A stretch of DNA of 34,224 nt from an uncultured Saprospiraceae bacterium (GTDB lineage Bacteria; Bacteroidota; Bacteroidia; Chitinophagales; Saprospiraceae). Of this stretch, positions 17,701 through 25,123 are shown piece by piece. The position numbers and the translations under genes were made by a program. Below the pieces are notes generated by a model that saw nothing but the letters and a program-made list of their open reading frames with translations, did no database searches and had not been told where the DNA came from. Each line of letters opens with the position of its first letter. Position 1 is the stretch's first letter. The stretch lies in NCBI GenBank assembly GCA_937922815.1, contig CALAJP010000144.1:1-34224 (forward strand), written 5' to 3'.

Positions 17701-19054
17701 ATTCTCCATCTACATCCATATGAATTCCGCCTCCTGTAGTTGCATTATTTTCTACAAACGAGGAATTTAATAAAGTAGGGTTTAAGCTAGAAAGTTCATT
17801 GTTTTTAAAATAGATTCCACCTCCAGAAGAAGCCGTATTCGTAGAAAAACTTCCTCCTTGAAAGAAAGGCTCTGAAACAGCATTATTATTTAAAACATGA
17901 TGAATAGCTCCTCCTCGACCATTAGCAATATTGCCCATGAAGTTACAATAAAGAAACTTTTGAACATTATCCTTATTGCTTGATTCATCTATACTAATCG
18001 CTCCTCCATTGCTATTAGAACTATTATTGGAAAATATAATTTTATTTACATTAAAGTTAATTCCTTTTCCTTCTGATTCTAAACTCAATGCGCCACCATT
18101 TAAGCCCGACTGATTCGCTATAAATTCATTATTAAACATTTTTACATCAACATAGCCTCCTTCTTCATAAATACTTATAGCTCCGCCATCTTCTTTAGCT
18201 GAATTTTCATTAAAAAGACTATTATCAATATTGATTTGACTAGTGCTAGTAGAAGTACTTTCTATTACAATAGCTCCTCCGCAACCATCCTCTGTAACAT
18301 TCGATTTTGCTTCTATGCTCGCTATATTAAGATTGACGGCATAAAAACTAGTCGTTATTGAATAAATAGCTCCTCCACCCGAAGTAGCAGAATTATTTTC
18401 GAATAATGTATTTGTACAATTAATGTCTGCAGAACCTTCCTCTAAATCTACGTATACTCCCCCTCCGAAACCGAAAACATGATTGTTTGTGAATTTACAA
18501 TTATTAATTGAAAGCCCTACCCCTCCAGTTGAGATTGTTGATTGGAAATAAACTCCTCCTCCACTATTAGAAAATGAACCTGGAGCTACTAAAGAGTTCT
18601 CTCCATTCGCATTCATAAACTCAATTCCATCGATTAAGGTATTTGCATTTGTATTTAATGCGAAAACAAGACTAAAAGAATTATTGGAGAGGGCATTGTT
18701 TTTATCAATATCACCATCAAATACAGAGTAACTATTTTCTGGTCTTTCGGACAGTTCAACTTCAGTGCCTGAAAAGCCACCATACAGCTTGATTCCACTT
18801 GGAATTTCGAAACTTTGGCTTCTATCATTAGTGGTACAAACGATACAATCTACAGGATAGTAGATTCCTTCTTTAATCCAAATAACATCATTTTCTTCAG
18901 CGTTTTTTAGGGCATTTTTTAAGTTCGTGGAACTGGTCCACGAACCTCCATCCCCATTACCTTTCGGACTTACAAAAAACTTACTTTGGGCGGTTGAGTT
19001 AATTATAAGGGTAATAGATAGAAGAATAAATAAGATGTTATTTTTTGAAAGCAT
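14789..19054 (-). CDS. Type IX-secreted giant protein: GGA(I/L/V) beta-helix, Ig-like array, T9SS sorting domain
   Basis: The 1421-residue product has a signal peptide (residues 1-22, ending NSTAQ). Residues about 120-590 are a right-handed beta-helix with some eleven repeats around GGGVY, GGAIS or GGALS, preceded by F-x-x-N motifs such as 'LFENNSATSGGGAIYS'. This is the GGA(I/L/V)/FxxN pattern of chlamydial Pmp repeats. Residues about 610-1330 hold eight Ig-like modules, each with a Cys early on and a W-(F/Y/K)-x-(N/D) strand ('EWFQNGE', 'KWFLNDE', 'EWYLNDE'). Residues about 1345-1421 form a T9SS type A sorting domain ('IRLYPNPARETLFVDN... NGTYYVQIVSS'). It probably is a surface-anchored adhesin or matrix protein. 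No enzyme domain is seen. Confidence 0.94.
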   Translation of the reverse strand: MLSKNNILFILLSITLIINSTAQSKFFVSPKGNGDGGSWTSSTNLKNALKNAEENDVIWIKEGIYYPVDCIVCTTNDRSQSFEIPSGIKLYGGFSGTEVELSERPENSYSVFDGDIDKNNALSNNSFSLVFALNTNANTLIDGIEFMNANGENSLVAPGSFSNSGGGVYFQSTISTGGVGLSINNCKFTNNHVFGFGGGVYVDLEEGSADINCTNTLFENNSATSGGGAIYSITTSFYAVNLNIASIEAKSNVTEDGCGGAIVIESTSTSTSQINIDNSLFNENSAKEDGGAISIYEEGGYVDVKMFNNEFIANQSGLNGGALSLESEGKGINFNVNKIIFSNNSSNSNGGAISIDESSNKDNVQKFLYCNFMGNIANGRGGAIHHVLNNNAVSEPFFQGGSFSTNTASSGGGIYFKNNELSSLNPTLLNSSFVENNATTGGGIHMDVDGESKSKATLIHNTFYKNTSFTGGAISAAAEEEGVDELALDIIGSVFSSNTGLFSSGVSQSTNAIFNFKNSAADVASCRFMGRGAGESFSFNCDEMIFEDINFVDETNHDLRPNTGSSVIDKGDNTYIDVFEIESDVDSNYRFDNLIMDLGAYESKSGIKHDAQYELIPEDIFSCNQIDTSIRIIARGNGHFDYKWFKDNEEIDSTNTRIIKVTGGPEATGYYQLRVIDEFGELFFSDSIYIEILPSEGFSVVALDIAETCESDSIILESSIIGPEVGYNFEWFQNGEVISTKAKDVLYDFEPNDEFYVKANSNNSCLTNSTSISDTLRPSIINTSNPEVSINDPGLFCASTEVTLETTFQNEGDVPLFKWFLNDEMVQENSSSSITFDSLKNSDEVKVVLVGQSSCQDFSEDTSEVLAPNVMTVSSPVVELIPSTTSICEGIRVDFSTAISNTGSNVDLEWYLNDELIAENVSGYTSSVLQNGDQIFVEAIPATQCPGAVSRSEVETITVISTQAPILNIDANGTDFCKGDEVDIVLTIENLPSDNYEIIWKKNDAEILRDEFSYQTSSLETNDRIKVELMFESECSSNGSISSNQLEFNINDVIRPEISISTNTNPVCEGSPVTFFSFSNEAVDLTQLKWFKNGVEIGMGANMIDNNVNNGDVWFARLDPSSVSCVEGEDFQSNSIVLGVTKSTVSSISIDTSSFEVCRKNTFTVSATGKNIDGNSPIEWFNDKVKIGEGSSITFEGVTSDIKLIAKGEANLECTTEPVVESEPITITALDELESSITFEVDKTKLCDEVDPVKEVRLIAKPKHGGSAPQYKWYFNDRFTFLTNPVLRLGNFNANDSIRLEMISNNECVTSATQSTSTPNLSLEFDCDDFMTSVSETENAESEIRLYPNPARETLFVDNLPRNETYEVKIIAANGVLVKHILFEKNISDHSIDLTNLVNGTYYVQIVSSENSFATIFQTFK

Positions 19055-19244
19055 AAAAAAAATTTATAACTCCTAGATGCTATGTTTTAGAGCTAGATTT
19101 TTATGGTATAAAACCTACTTCTATTAAGTACGTAAAATTATTTTATAAGGTTATGCATTCTCATAAAAAATACTGTATTGCAAAACTCTTAATAGAATAA
19201 GCATTTCAAAAAATATACCAAAACGATGTATTTTCCATTTAAAA

Positions 19245-20165
19245 CTACTTTTTCATTCCTTTACTTCCCTTAGATGAAATTAAAAATATACCAAACAGCA
19301 CAAGCACTGTCCCAAAAACCTGCTGATAAGTCATTATTTCACCCAAAATATAATAGGCTAAAAGTATCGTAAACACTGGCCCCGCACTCGCAATTATAGA
19401 CATATTATCTGCCCCAACCCTTTTTACACCATTCATAATTAATAACGTAGGGAGTACCGTTGAAAAAATAGCTATTTTTATCATATAATAATATACGTCT
19501 ATATCGTGATTCCAAATTTCCAAACCATTCACAAAGTAAGTATGAACCAAAACGGGAATGGTAGCAATCATCATAGAAAGGCAGGTAAATTGCAACGAGG
19601 TCATCCTTTTCATCGTGGCTTCTGAAGTAATTAAATACACCGCATAAACCACCCCTGATAAAATCACCAAACTTACTCCTATTAATAAGTCATTTTGAGC
19701 TTGTAACGACAAACTTCCTACAAAAGTGATGACAATTCCTAAATATGAAACCCCAATTGCTATCCATTGGATTTTCGTAATTTCTTTTTTGAAGAAAATT
19801 TTATTAATCAACAAGACCCATGTTGGATAAGTAAACAACACAATACGTTCTACATTAACCGTAACGTATTGTAAACCAACAAAATTGACATAAGAGGCTA
19901 CGTAATAACCTAGTGTGGCAATAATCCCAAATGAAAAAAGTTGCTTCCTCGTAAAGGAAGGCAATTTTGCTCCTCTCGCCCTGCTCAATAGTAAAATAAG
20001 TACATAGAATGGAAATGAAAAAATCATTCGCAATGCAATAACATCAGTAGCATCGATATCATAACCATAAGCTTGTTTGATGAAAATTCCTTTCATAGCA
20101 AAGCCAAACGACCCTAAAACCACCATTATTGCACCTATCCAAAAAGATCTTCTTTCTTTATTCAT
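19245..20165 (-). CDS. EamA/DMT-superfamily transporter
   Basis: The 306-residue protein has ten predicted membrane helices in two repeats of five, the EamA fold of the drug/metabolite transporter superfamily. The first repeat starts 'FWIGAIMVVLGSFGFAMKGIFIKQAYGYD', and the second ('LIGVSLVILSGVVYAVYLI') begins near residue 150; the conserved 'P.......GEIMTYQQVFGTVLVLFGI' lies close to the C-terminus. It ends in a basic stretch (SSKGSKGMKK), consistent with a cytoplasmic tail. Substrates in this family are amino acids, nucleotides or other metabolites and cannot be told from sequence. It stands alone. Confidence 0.93.
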   Translation of the reverse strand: MNKERRSFWIGAIMVVLGSFGFAMKGIFIKQAYGYDIDATDVIALRMIFSFPFYVLILLLSRARGAKLPSFTRKQLFSFGIIATLGYYVASYVNFVGLQYVTVNVERIVLFTYPTWVLLINKIFFKKEITKIQWIAIGVSYLGIVITFVGSLSLQAQNDLLIGVSLVILSGVVYAVYLITSEATMKRMTSLQFTCLSMMIATIPVLVHTYFVNGLEIWNHDIDVYYYMIKIAIFSTVLPTLLIMNGVKRVGADNMSIIASAGPVFTILLAYYILGEIMTYQQVFGTVLVLFGIFLISSKGSKGMKK

Positions 20166-20319
20166 TCCAACTATTTCTATTTAATTCCTATATCTTTTCT
20201 AAGGTAGCTTTTTAATAGCAGTAAAAGGATTCAAAATACTAAAAATTACGATTCCTAATGATACAAATCGAGTTATATTACGAGGCAAAAATATGGTAGG
20301 AAATTAAGTTATGGAATTG

Positions 20320-20327
20320 TATCTTTG
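20320..20327 (+). promoter_or_regulatory. -7 box (TATCTTTG) of the acyltransferase gene
   Basis: A perfect TAnnTTTG match, 42 bp upstream of the ATG at 20370. The expected -33 position reads GTAG, not TTTG, so it may be weak or need help. Confidence 0.45.
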
Positions 20328-20369
20328 GCATTTCAAACACTCTACTATCTAACTACATAAGACTAACGA

Positions 20370-21647
20370 ATGTATCATTTTTTTAGGTTTCTAGTACGAT
20401 TTGCATTAAAATTCTTATACAGAAATATAAATATCGTTGGCATTGAGAATGTTCCTAAAGACAAACCTGTTATCATGGTTGCCAACCACCCTACTGCATT
20501 TATGGAACCTACTATTTTGGGCTGTTTTCAAGACAAACCACTAGACTATTTGGTAGCTGCTCGTTTTTTTAACCACCCTGTTGCGGGTTGGTTTTTAAAA
20601 GCACTTCACATGATTCCTGTTTATGCTGCTAGAGATGGATTGCATATATTGAAGAAAAGGCAAAATATGTTTGATGCTTGTTTTGACGCTTTGCATAATA
20701 ACCATTGGATTATGATTTTTTCAGAAGCTACCAGTAAGCAAGTTCGGTATTTACGTCCTCTAAAAAAAGGTTTTTTAAGAATGGGCTTTGGAACTATGGA
20801 AAAATACGACATCAAAGACGTTTATATTTTACCCGTTGGAAATAATTTCAGAGCTGCCGACCAACCTAGGAGTTCAGTCACTATCGCTCTTGGCGAACCA
20901 ATTAATTTGGCTGATTACTGGGCTGAATATCAAGCACACCCAAAAGATACTTACGAAAAGTTAACACAACTAATGTTTGATAAATTGAACCGATTAGTGG
21001 TTGCTCCAACAGAAAGAACTAGTGATGATGCTTATGAATTGGCACTAAATCTAATTGACAACGAAATCAACGCTCCTTTGTCTCCTGTCGCTTCTGACGA
21101 TGCTAAATCACATAAACTAACGAGACTTTGGGCTGATAAAATAGATAGTTGGTCTAAAACAGAATTAAGTACTTGGCAACAAAAGGCGGAAAAATACTTC
21201 AATCAATTAGCTTCAAACAACATAACCGATTTTGGTTTAGTGAATGTCAAAAAAAATACAACGCCAACCCTAATCGCATTAATTTTAGGTTGGTTGCCTG
21301 CTTTTTTAGGTCGTATTTTTCATTTGCCTATATTCTTATATGCTAGAAATTTTGGTCAGACCAAACCTAAACGAATAGAATTTAAACTTCCTGCTTTCTT
21401 CGGGATTGCGTTCGCTGGCTATTTTGTTATGTATATTATATTAATCATTATTGGATTTATCGTTCAAACGCCTTGGTTGTGGATGGGAATTTTGACTATG
21501 CCGTTTTTAGCATATTTTGCCGTTTTATATTATCATTTTACCACTGATTATAAAGCTATTTCTGCTGCTAAAAAACTATCCTCAGAGAAAATAAATACAT
21601 TAACGAAATTAAGAGCTGAAATTATTAATGAAATTAATCAACGATGA
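20370..21647 (+). CDS. PlsC-like 1-acyl-glycerol-3-phosphate acyltransferase family protein
   Basis: The 425-residue protein has an N-terminal PlsC domain (about 1-215). The catalytic region is 'VANHPTAFMEP' (His40 with Glu46 where the family has Asp), and the phosphate-binding block is FSEATSKQ (117-124) where the classic form is FPEGTR. 'LRPLKKGFLRMGF' (128-140) follows. The C-terminal 120 residues have three or four membrane helices (from about 300). This two-part layout is common in Bacteroidota and is thought to serve phospholipid or ornithine-lipid synthesis; the exact acyl acceptor is unknown. The substitutions at both motifs could change specificity. It is followed 45 bp later by the metal module, which has its own promoter. 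Confidence 0.88.
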   Translation: MYHFFRFLVRFALKFLYRNINIVGIENVPKDKPVIMVANHPTAFMEPTILGCFQDKPLDYLVAARFFNHPVAGWFLKALHMIPVYAARDGLHILKKRQNMFDACFDALHNNHWIMIFSEATSKQVRYLRPLKKGFLRMGFGTMEKYDIKDVYILPVGNNFRAADQPRSSVTIALGEPINLADYWAEYQAHPKDTYEKLTQLMFDKLNRLVVAPTERTSDDAYELALNLIDNEINAPLSPVASDDAKSHKLTRLWADKIDSWSKTELSTWQQKAEKYFNQLASNNITDFGLVNVKKNTTPTLIALILGWLPAFLGRIFHLPIFLYARNFGQTKPKRIEFKLPAFFGIAFAGYFVMYIILIIIGFIVQTPWLWMGILTMPFLAYFAVLYYHFTTDYKAISAAKKLSSEKINTLTKLRAEIINEINQR

Positions 21648-21656
21648 TAGCGTTAC

Positions 21657-21687
21657 TTGAAAAAGTACGCTAAATATATTATCTTTG
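21657..21687 (+). promoter_or_regulatory. Promoter of the metal module, ending at the start codon
   Basis: TTG (21657-21659) and TATCTTTG (21680-21687) are 20 bases apart, a full match to the Bacteroidota consensus. Transcription should start about 4-6 bases after the -7 box, at 21691-21693, which is the ATG itself (21693). The mRNA would be leaderless or nearly so. The -33 box also rules out the alternative TTG start of the frame at 21657. Confidence 0.7.
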
Positions 21688-21692
21688 GGAGT

Positions 21693-22133
21693 ATGAAAAT
21701 TAATCGATTCAAAAATATAGGTATCTATCTGATAGTAGCCTTGATGTTGTTGTCATCGGCTAACCTTACCATTGATTTTCATTTTTGTCAAAGCCATATT
21801 AAGTCCATCAGTTTAATTGGCAAAGCAAAATCTTGTTTTGAAACGAAATCTTCGTGCAGTAAAGCAGCTTCATCTTGTGCTTTCAAAAGCAAAGAAGAGC
21901 ACAAAGGTTGTTGTCAAAACAAGTCTCTACAAATTGATGCAGATGATGATTTTAATAAAATATCATTCGAATCTAATTCTTTAGACCACCATCAAAGTTC
22001 TTTATTAATTAAGTCTTTCAATTTAGTTCTTCATAATCCAATCGATTATGTTTCTGAATTTGTGAAGCTACAAATTATCCCTCCTTTATTGAATCAAGAA
22101 CTCATTATTCTGATTCAATCCTTCCTTTTATAG
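21693..22133 (+). CDS. HYC_CC_PP family Cys-rich envelope protein
   Basis: The 146-residue product starts with a signal or anchor helix (residues 7-24). It then has the family's landmarks: 'DFHFCQSHIKSISLIGKAKSC' (His30-Phe31-Cys32, where most have HYC; Cys48), an extra Cys cluster (Cys50s-60s in 'SSCSKAASSC'), Cys73-Cys74 in 'KGCCQN', and a Pro-Pro pair at 130-131. The family is named after these motifs; its biochemistry is not known, but Cys and His placement suggests metal binding, and it often lies near heavy-metal genes. It is first in a plus-strand operon with the barrel, tandem-HMA and NHL genes. The start is the ATG at 21693, not the TTG at 21657. Confidence 0.82.
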   Translation: MKINRFKNIGIYLIVALMLLSSANLTIDFHFCQSHIKSISLIGKAKSCFETKSSCSKAASSCAFKSKEEHKGCCQNKSLQIDADDDFNKISFESNSLDHHQSSLLIKSFNLVLHNPIDYVSEFVKLQIIPPLLNQELIILIQSFLL

Positions 22134-22161
22134 CCATAAGTCAGTCTTTTTTTACTTACTA

Positions 22162-22198
22162 ATTCTTGTGTAGTGCAAGAATATTTATTCTATTTTTA
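22162..22198 (+). terminator. Hairpin between the HYC_CC_PP and barrel genes (possible attenuator)
   Basis: The arms ATTCTTG (22162-22168) and CAAGAAT (22176-22182) enclose a 7-base loop; the sequence after is T-rich but broken (ends TATTTTT). It may lower expression of the three downstream genes. Weak by terminator standards. Confidence 0.35.
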
Positions 22199-22212
22199 AA
22201 TTAATAAGACTT

Positions 22213-22989
22213 ATGGATCAACATAATAAGTGGGTTATTATTTTAGTAATCCTCCTGTCCTGTGAATGGCTTTCAGCCCAAGGACCTCCTATTTTGGGTG
22301 ATAAACCCATCATGTTAGGTGGTAAATCCGTTATCATTAAAACCTTAACAGAAGTTAGGAATACCAACGAAGGAACTTTCGTCAAAGCCCCTTTAATGGT
22401 TCATTATCTGCCGACATCCAATACTTTAGTGAGCGTTCACGTTCCGTTTACCAATTATAAATTCAATAATGGGTTGGAAGGAAGTGGTTTGGGCGATATT
22501 GAAATTATGGCTAAATATCAGTTTTTTCGAAAAGACAAGATGGGAAAAACATTCCGAATCGTTGCTAAAACCTTGCAAACCTTACCCACAGGAAAAGACC
22601 TACGGCTGGAAGGAATTCAAACCAAACAATACCAATCTTATTTGGGTGTGGTAGCTGGTTATGAAACCATAAAATACGGCATTTCTAATGAGTTAGGTTA
22701 CAATATTGGTTTCGATGAAGATTATAATGAATTTCGTCACAAACTTAGTTTTGGGTTGCCATTATTAAAACCAACATATCCCGTAAACCAAATTAATCTA
22801 TATTTCGAATATCAAAACAGTTGGTTTCCCGAAACGAATAATTTTGCCATTCTTTATGGTCAAGGTATTCAATATGCCAAAGGACGATTCACCATAGAAA
22901 TGGCTGTTCAAGCTCCATTGATTCAAAATTTAGCCGAAGAAAAAGAACGTAAATACAGTTTGTTCTTTGGTAGTCGTTATGTTTTTTAG
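22213..22989 (+). CDS. Outer-membrane beta-barrel (phenol-degradation MetA/alpha-amylase-like putative porin)
   Basis: The 258-residue protein has a signal peptide (residues 1-22, ending WLSAQ). The remainder alternates hydrophobic and polar residues, as in barrel strands ('LMVHYLPTSNTLVSVHVPF', 'SYLGVVAGYETIKYGISNELGYNIGF'), and ends 'YSLFFGSRYVF' with the C-terminal Phe that directs barrel assembly. 'GLGDIEIMAKYQFFR' near residues 94-108 resembles the strand motif 'GlgDl.l..ky.f' of the PF13557 family. Its place between HYC_CC_PP and HMA genes suggests a metal-related pore or outer-membrane component. It does not overlap its upstream neighbour and is 22 bp ahead of the next gene's start. 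Confidence 0.78.
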   Translation: MDQHNKWVIILVILLSCEWLSAQGPPILGDKPIMLGGKSVIIKTLTEVRNTNEGTFVKAPLMVHYLPTSNTLVSVHVPFTNYKFNNGLEGSGLGDIEIMAKYQFFRKDKMGKTFRIVAKTLQTLPTGKDLRLEGIQTKQYQSYLGVVAGYETIKYGISNELGYNIGFDEDYNEFRHKLSFGLPLLKPTYPVNQINLYFEYQNSWFPETNNFAILYGQGIQYAKGRFTIEMAVQAPLIQNLAEEKERKYSLFFGSRYVF

Positions 22990-23011
22990 AAAATTTATAA
23001 ATCAAAATATC

Positions 23012-23641
23012 ATGAAAAATATCATTTTAATAATTTCATTATTCACCTCATTCCTATTTTCAAATTCAATAAATGCTCAGTCTAAAGATATGGATAATTT
23101 TACCGTTCGTGTAGATGGATTGGGTTGTCCTTTTTGTGCTTATGGATTAGAAAAAAAATTCAAAGAATTGAAAGGAATTAAGAAAGTCACCATAGACATG
23201 GAAACGGGAATTATGAATTTCAAATTTCCTACTGCTGACGTTCTAAGTATTGAAACTATCGAAGAACAAGTAGAAAAAGCAGGTTATACGCCTGTTTCTG
23301 TAAAAATCACAAGAGCTGACGGAAAAGAAGAGAATTCTGAAACTCAAAAAACAATCGTTAACAACGAAAGTATTCTCAAAGATGCGACTTTCCCCGTTGG
23401 TGGAAATTGCGATATGTGTAAAGCTCGAATAGAAAAAGCGGCTTTGGGTACCTTGGGAGTTACAAAAGCAAATTGGGATAAAGAATCAGAGGTTTTATCA
23501 ATTAGTTATGACGAAAATCAAACGAATCCTACCAGTGTAGAGATTGCAGTGGCTAAATCGGGACATGACACCAAAAACAACAAAGCCAAAAATTCTACCT
23601 ACGAGGACTTACCTGCTTGTTGTTTGTATCGTGATAATTAA
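23012..23641 (+). CDS. Secreted tandem heavy-metal-associated (HMA) domain protein
   Basis: The 209-residue product (start at the ATG at 23012, after the preceding stop; the frame runs open to 22967) has a signal peptide (residues 1-23, ending NAQ). Two HMA domains follow. The first (about 29-100) has Cys39 and Cys42 in GLGCPFCAYG; the second (about 123-190) has Cys133 and Cys136 in GNCDMCKARIE. A CxxC of this type binds Cu(I), Zn(II) or Hg(II). The tail 'YEDLPACCLYRDN' adds Cys203-Cys204, a possible third thiolate site. It probably is a periplasmic metal chaperone or scavenger. Both domain types exist as separate proteins in Bacteroidota, so this looks like a fusion. Confidence 0.9.
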   Translation: MKNIILIISLFTSFLFSNSINAQSKDMDNFTVRVDGLGCPFCAYGLEKKFKELKGIKKVTIDMETGIMNFKFPTADVLSIETIEEQVEKAGYTPVSVKITRADGKEENSETQKTIVNNESILKDATFPVGGNCDMCKARIEKAALGTLGVTKANWDKESEVLSISYDENQTNPTSVEIAVAKSGHDTKNNKAKNSTYEDLPACCLYRDN

Positions 23642-23662
23642 ATTCCAACTAAAAAAATTAAA

Positions 23663-24469
23663 ATGAAAAATATATTAATATTAGGTTTCATAACCTTATT
23701 ATTTTCTGCCTGCGAAAAACCCATGCAATGGCAAGCCGTAAAACAGTTAGATTTGGGCAGCATCACCCCCATAGGAATTGCTCCATCTGAAAAAGGACTT
23801 TGGTTAGCCGATGGTGACCACAATCAAGTCATTGAAATAGATTTTGAAGGAAATGTTCTTCAAAAAATAGATAGTCTTGAACGTCCTATGCACATTTCTT
23901 ATCATGACAACACACTTTATATTCCCGAATATGGTTCGGATAATATTTTAAAAATTAATGATGGACAAAAAACGACTTTATCTATTTCCGACAGTTTAGA
24001 TGCTCCCGCAGGAGTTGATATATCAGGCGATGAAATAGTAATTGCTGATTTTTACAAACATCGAGTATTGTTTTATGATGGTAAAGAATGGAAAAGTATT
24101 GGTAAAAAAGGCAAAGCCAATGGGGAATTTCACTACCCTACCGATGTTCAACTTTTTAATGATAAAATAATCGTTGCCGATGCTTACAACCATCGAGTTC
24201 AAATATTCGATAAATCAGGCAGCCACCTAACTACGGTCGGGCATTTAGAAGGCATGAATGCTGCTACGGGAATTTTTGTTACTGATAAACAAATCTATAC
24301 CACTGATTTTGAAAACAATAGAGTTCTTATTTTTGATTGGGAAGGAAATGTAATGCAAACTCTCACTGAAAATATTCAAAAACCGACAGATATACTTGTT
24401 CATGAAAACAACCTTTATGTAATTAATTATAAAGGAAAAAGCATGAATGTTTATAAGGTATTAAAATAA
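23663..24469 (+). CDS. NHL-repeat beta-propeller lipoprotein
   Basis: The 268-residue protein has a lipoprotein signal (TLLFSAC, Cys17). The mature part is built from about five or six NHL blades, such as 'IVIADFYKHRVLFYD', 'IIVADAYNHRVQIFDKSG' and 'IYTTDFENNRVLIFDWEGN', with the repeated (A/T)D-x-x-x-(H/N)R-V pattern. Such propellers bind ligands or proteins and rarely are enzymes. It is last in the metal module, 21 bp after the HMA gene, and a clean terminator follows. A link to metal binding is by context only; no Cys or His cluster is seen in it. Confidence 0.85.
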   Translation: MKNILILGFITLLFSACEKPMQWQAVKQLDLGSITPIGIAPSEKGLWLADGDHNQVIEIDFEGNVLQKIDSLERPMHISYHDNTLYIPEYGSDNILKINDGQKTTLSISDSLDAPAGVDISGDEIVIADFYKHRVLFYDGKEWKSIGKKGKANGEFHYPTDVQLFNDKIIVADAYNHRVQIFDKSGSHLTTVGHLEGMNAATGIFVTDKQIYTTDFENNRVLIFDWEGNVMQTLTENIQKPTDILVHENNLYVINYKGKSMNVYKVLK

Positions 24470-24478
24470 ATCTTCTGG

Positions 24479-24523
24479 CAGGTTGACTTTCAACATCTTA
24501 TCATTAGTCAACCTGTCATTTTT
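24479..24523 (+). terminator. Terminator of the metal module
   Basis: CAGGTTGACT (24479-24488) pairs with AGTCAACCTG (24506-24515), a perfect 10-bp stem, and is followed by CATTTTTC. It closes the operon of 21693-24469 and isolates it from the NO module. Confidence 0.8.
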
Positions 24524-24572
24524 CTTCCTCCTTCTCCTCCATAATTCTAATTTATAAAAATAGTATAGTTCA

Positions 24573-24588
24573 TATGATTTAGGTCATA
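24573..24588 (+). promoter_or_regulatory. FNR/CRP-family activator site of the NO module
   Basis: TATGA-N6-TCATA is a perfect inverted repeat and includes TGAT-TTAG-GTCA, 8 of 10 positions of the TTGAT-N4-GTCAA/ATCAA type sites of FNR, DNR and NnrR regulators. It is centred at 24580.5, about 42 bp ahead of the transcription start predicted from the -7 box at 24611-24618. This is the class II activator position (-41.5). No TTTG -33 element is present where it would be needed. Confidence 0.62.
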
Positions 24589-24610
24589 AATAGATGGCTC
24601 TTTAATCCTC

Positions 24611-24618
24611 TAATTTTG
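24611..24618 (+). promoter_or_regulatory. -7 box (TAATTTTG) of the HPP-flavohemoglobin operon
   Basis: A perfect TAnnTTTG match, 19 bp before the ATG at 24638, with predicted transcription start near 24622. The -33 position (about 24588-24592) is A/T without TTG, which suits an activator-dependent promoter. Confidence 0.62.
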
Positions 24619-24637
24619 TTGTATAAAAAGTCATATA

Positions 24638-25123
24638 ATGAATGATTTATTAAATAATCTAATGAACTGTGTATTTGCAATTGTTTGTTTTAATTCTATT
24701 TATTGGGTTCATAAATACTTTTTAAATCTCGAAGAAAGTGTAATAATTATAGCTGCATTTGGAGCTGCTGCTGTGCTTGCATTTTCAAGAGAATCCAGTA
24801 AATTTTCTTTATTAGAAATGCTTACGACAGGAATGTTCACTGCGTTTATGGGGGTGTTTTTTGAATCTTTAGAATTAGCATTTTACTATCAAATTTCATT
24901 CACTATCGGAATGTGTATTTTGGTATTAAATTCAATTCTTGCCACTTACCCTCCTGCTGGTGCAATAGCGATTATCCCTTTAATATCTAATACTGAGATT
25001 CAAGATTTAGGTTACTTATTTATCATTTGTCCAACTATGACTGGATTAATTCTAATTTATTCATTTTCAAAGTTAAAAGAAAAAATAAACGTGTTATATC
25101 ATGACAAAAAAAGAAGTAATTGA
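24638..25123 (+). CDS. HPP-family integral membrane protein
   Basis: The 161-residue protein has about four to five membrane helices and the HPP-family (PF04982) outline: 'IIIAAFGAAAVLAFSRESSKFS' near residues 36-57 corresponds to the 'iasfGAsAvL.F' block, and 'ILATYPPAGAIAIIPL' near 100-115 to the block that names the family. Here the His-Pro-Pro is Tyr104-Pro105-Pro106. HPP proteins in chloroplasts and cyanobacteria have been linked to nitrite transport. Its last 23 bp overlap the flavohemoglobin gene, and both are behind one FNR-type promoter, so it probably moves nitrite, nitrate or a related anion during NO stress. The transport role is inferred. Confidence 0.8.
   Translation: MNDLLNNLMNCVFAIVCFNSIYWVHKYFLNLEESVIIIAAFGAAAVLAFSRESSKFSLLEMLTTGMFTAFMGVFFESLELAFYYQISFTIGMCILVLNSILATYPPAGAIAIIPLISNTEIQDLGYLFIICPTMTGLILIYSFSKLKEKINVLYHDKKRSN

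Noticed and set aside
19084-19095. GTTTTAGAGCTA, identical to the start of the Streptococcus pyogenes Cas9 repeat
   Set aside because: It is a single 12-mer with no second copy, no spacers and no cas gene; best explained by chance in AT-rich DNA.
21657-21692. Upstream TTG start for the HYC_CC_PP gene
   Set aside because: The TTG is the -33 element of the promoter, and the ATG at 21693 gives a clean signal peptide.
22967-23011. Earlier start for the tandem HMA gene, overlapping the barrel gene
   Set aside because: It would add 15 residues before the signal peptide; the ATG at 23012 gives a normal export signal.
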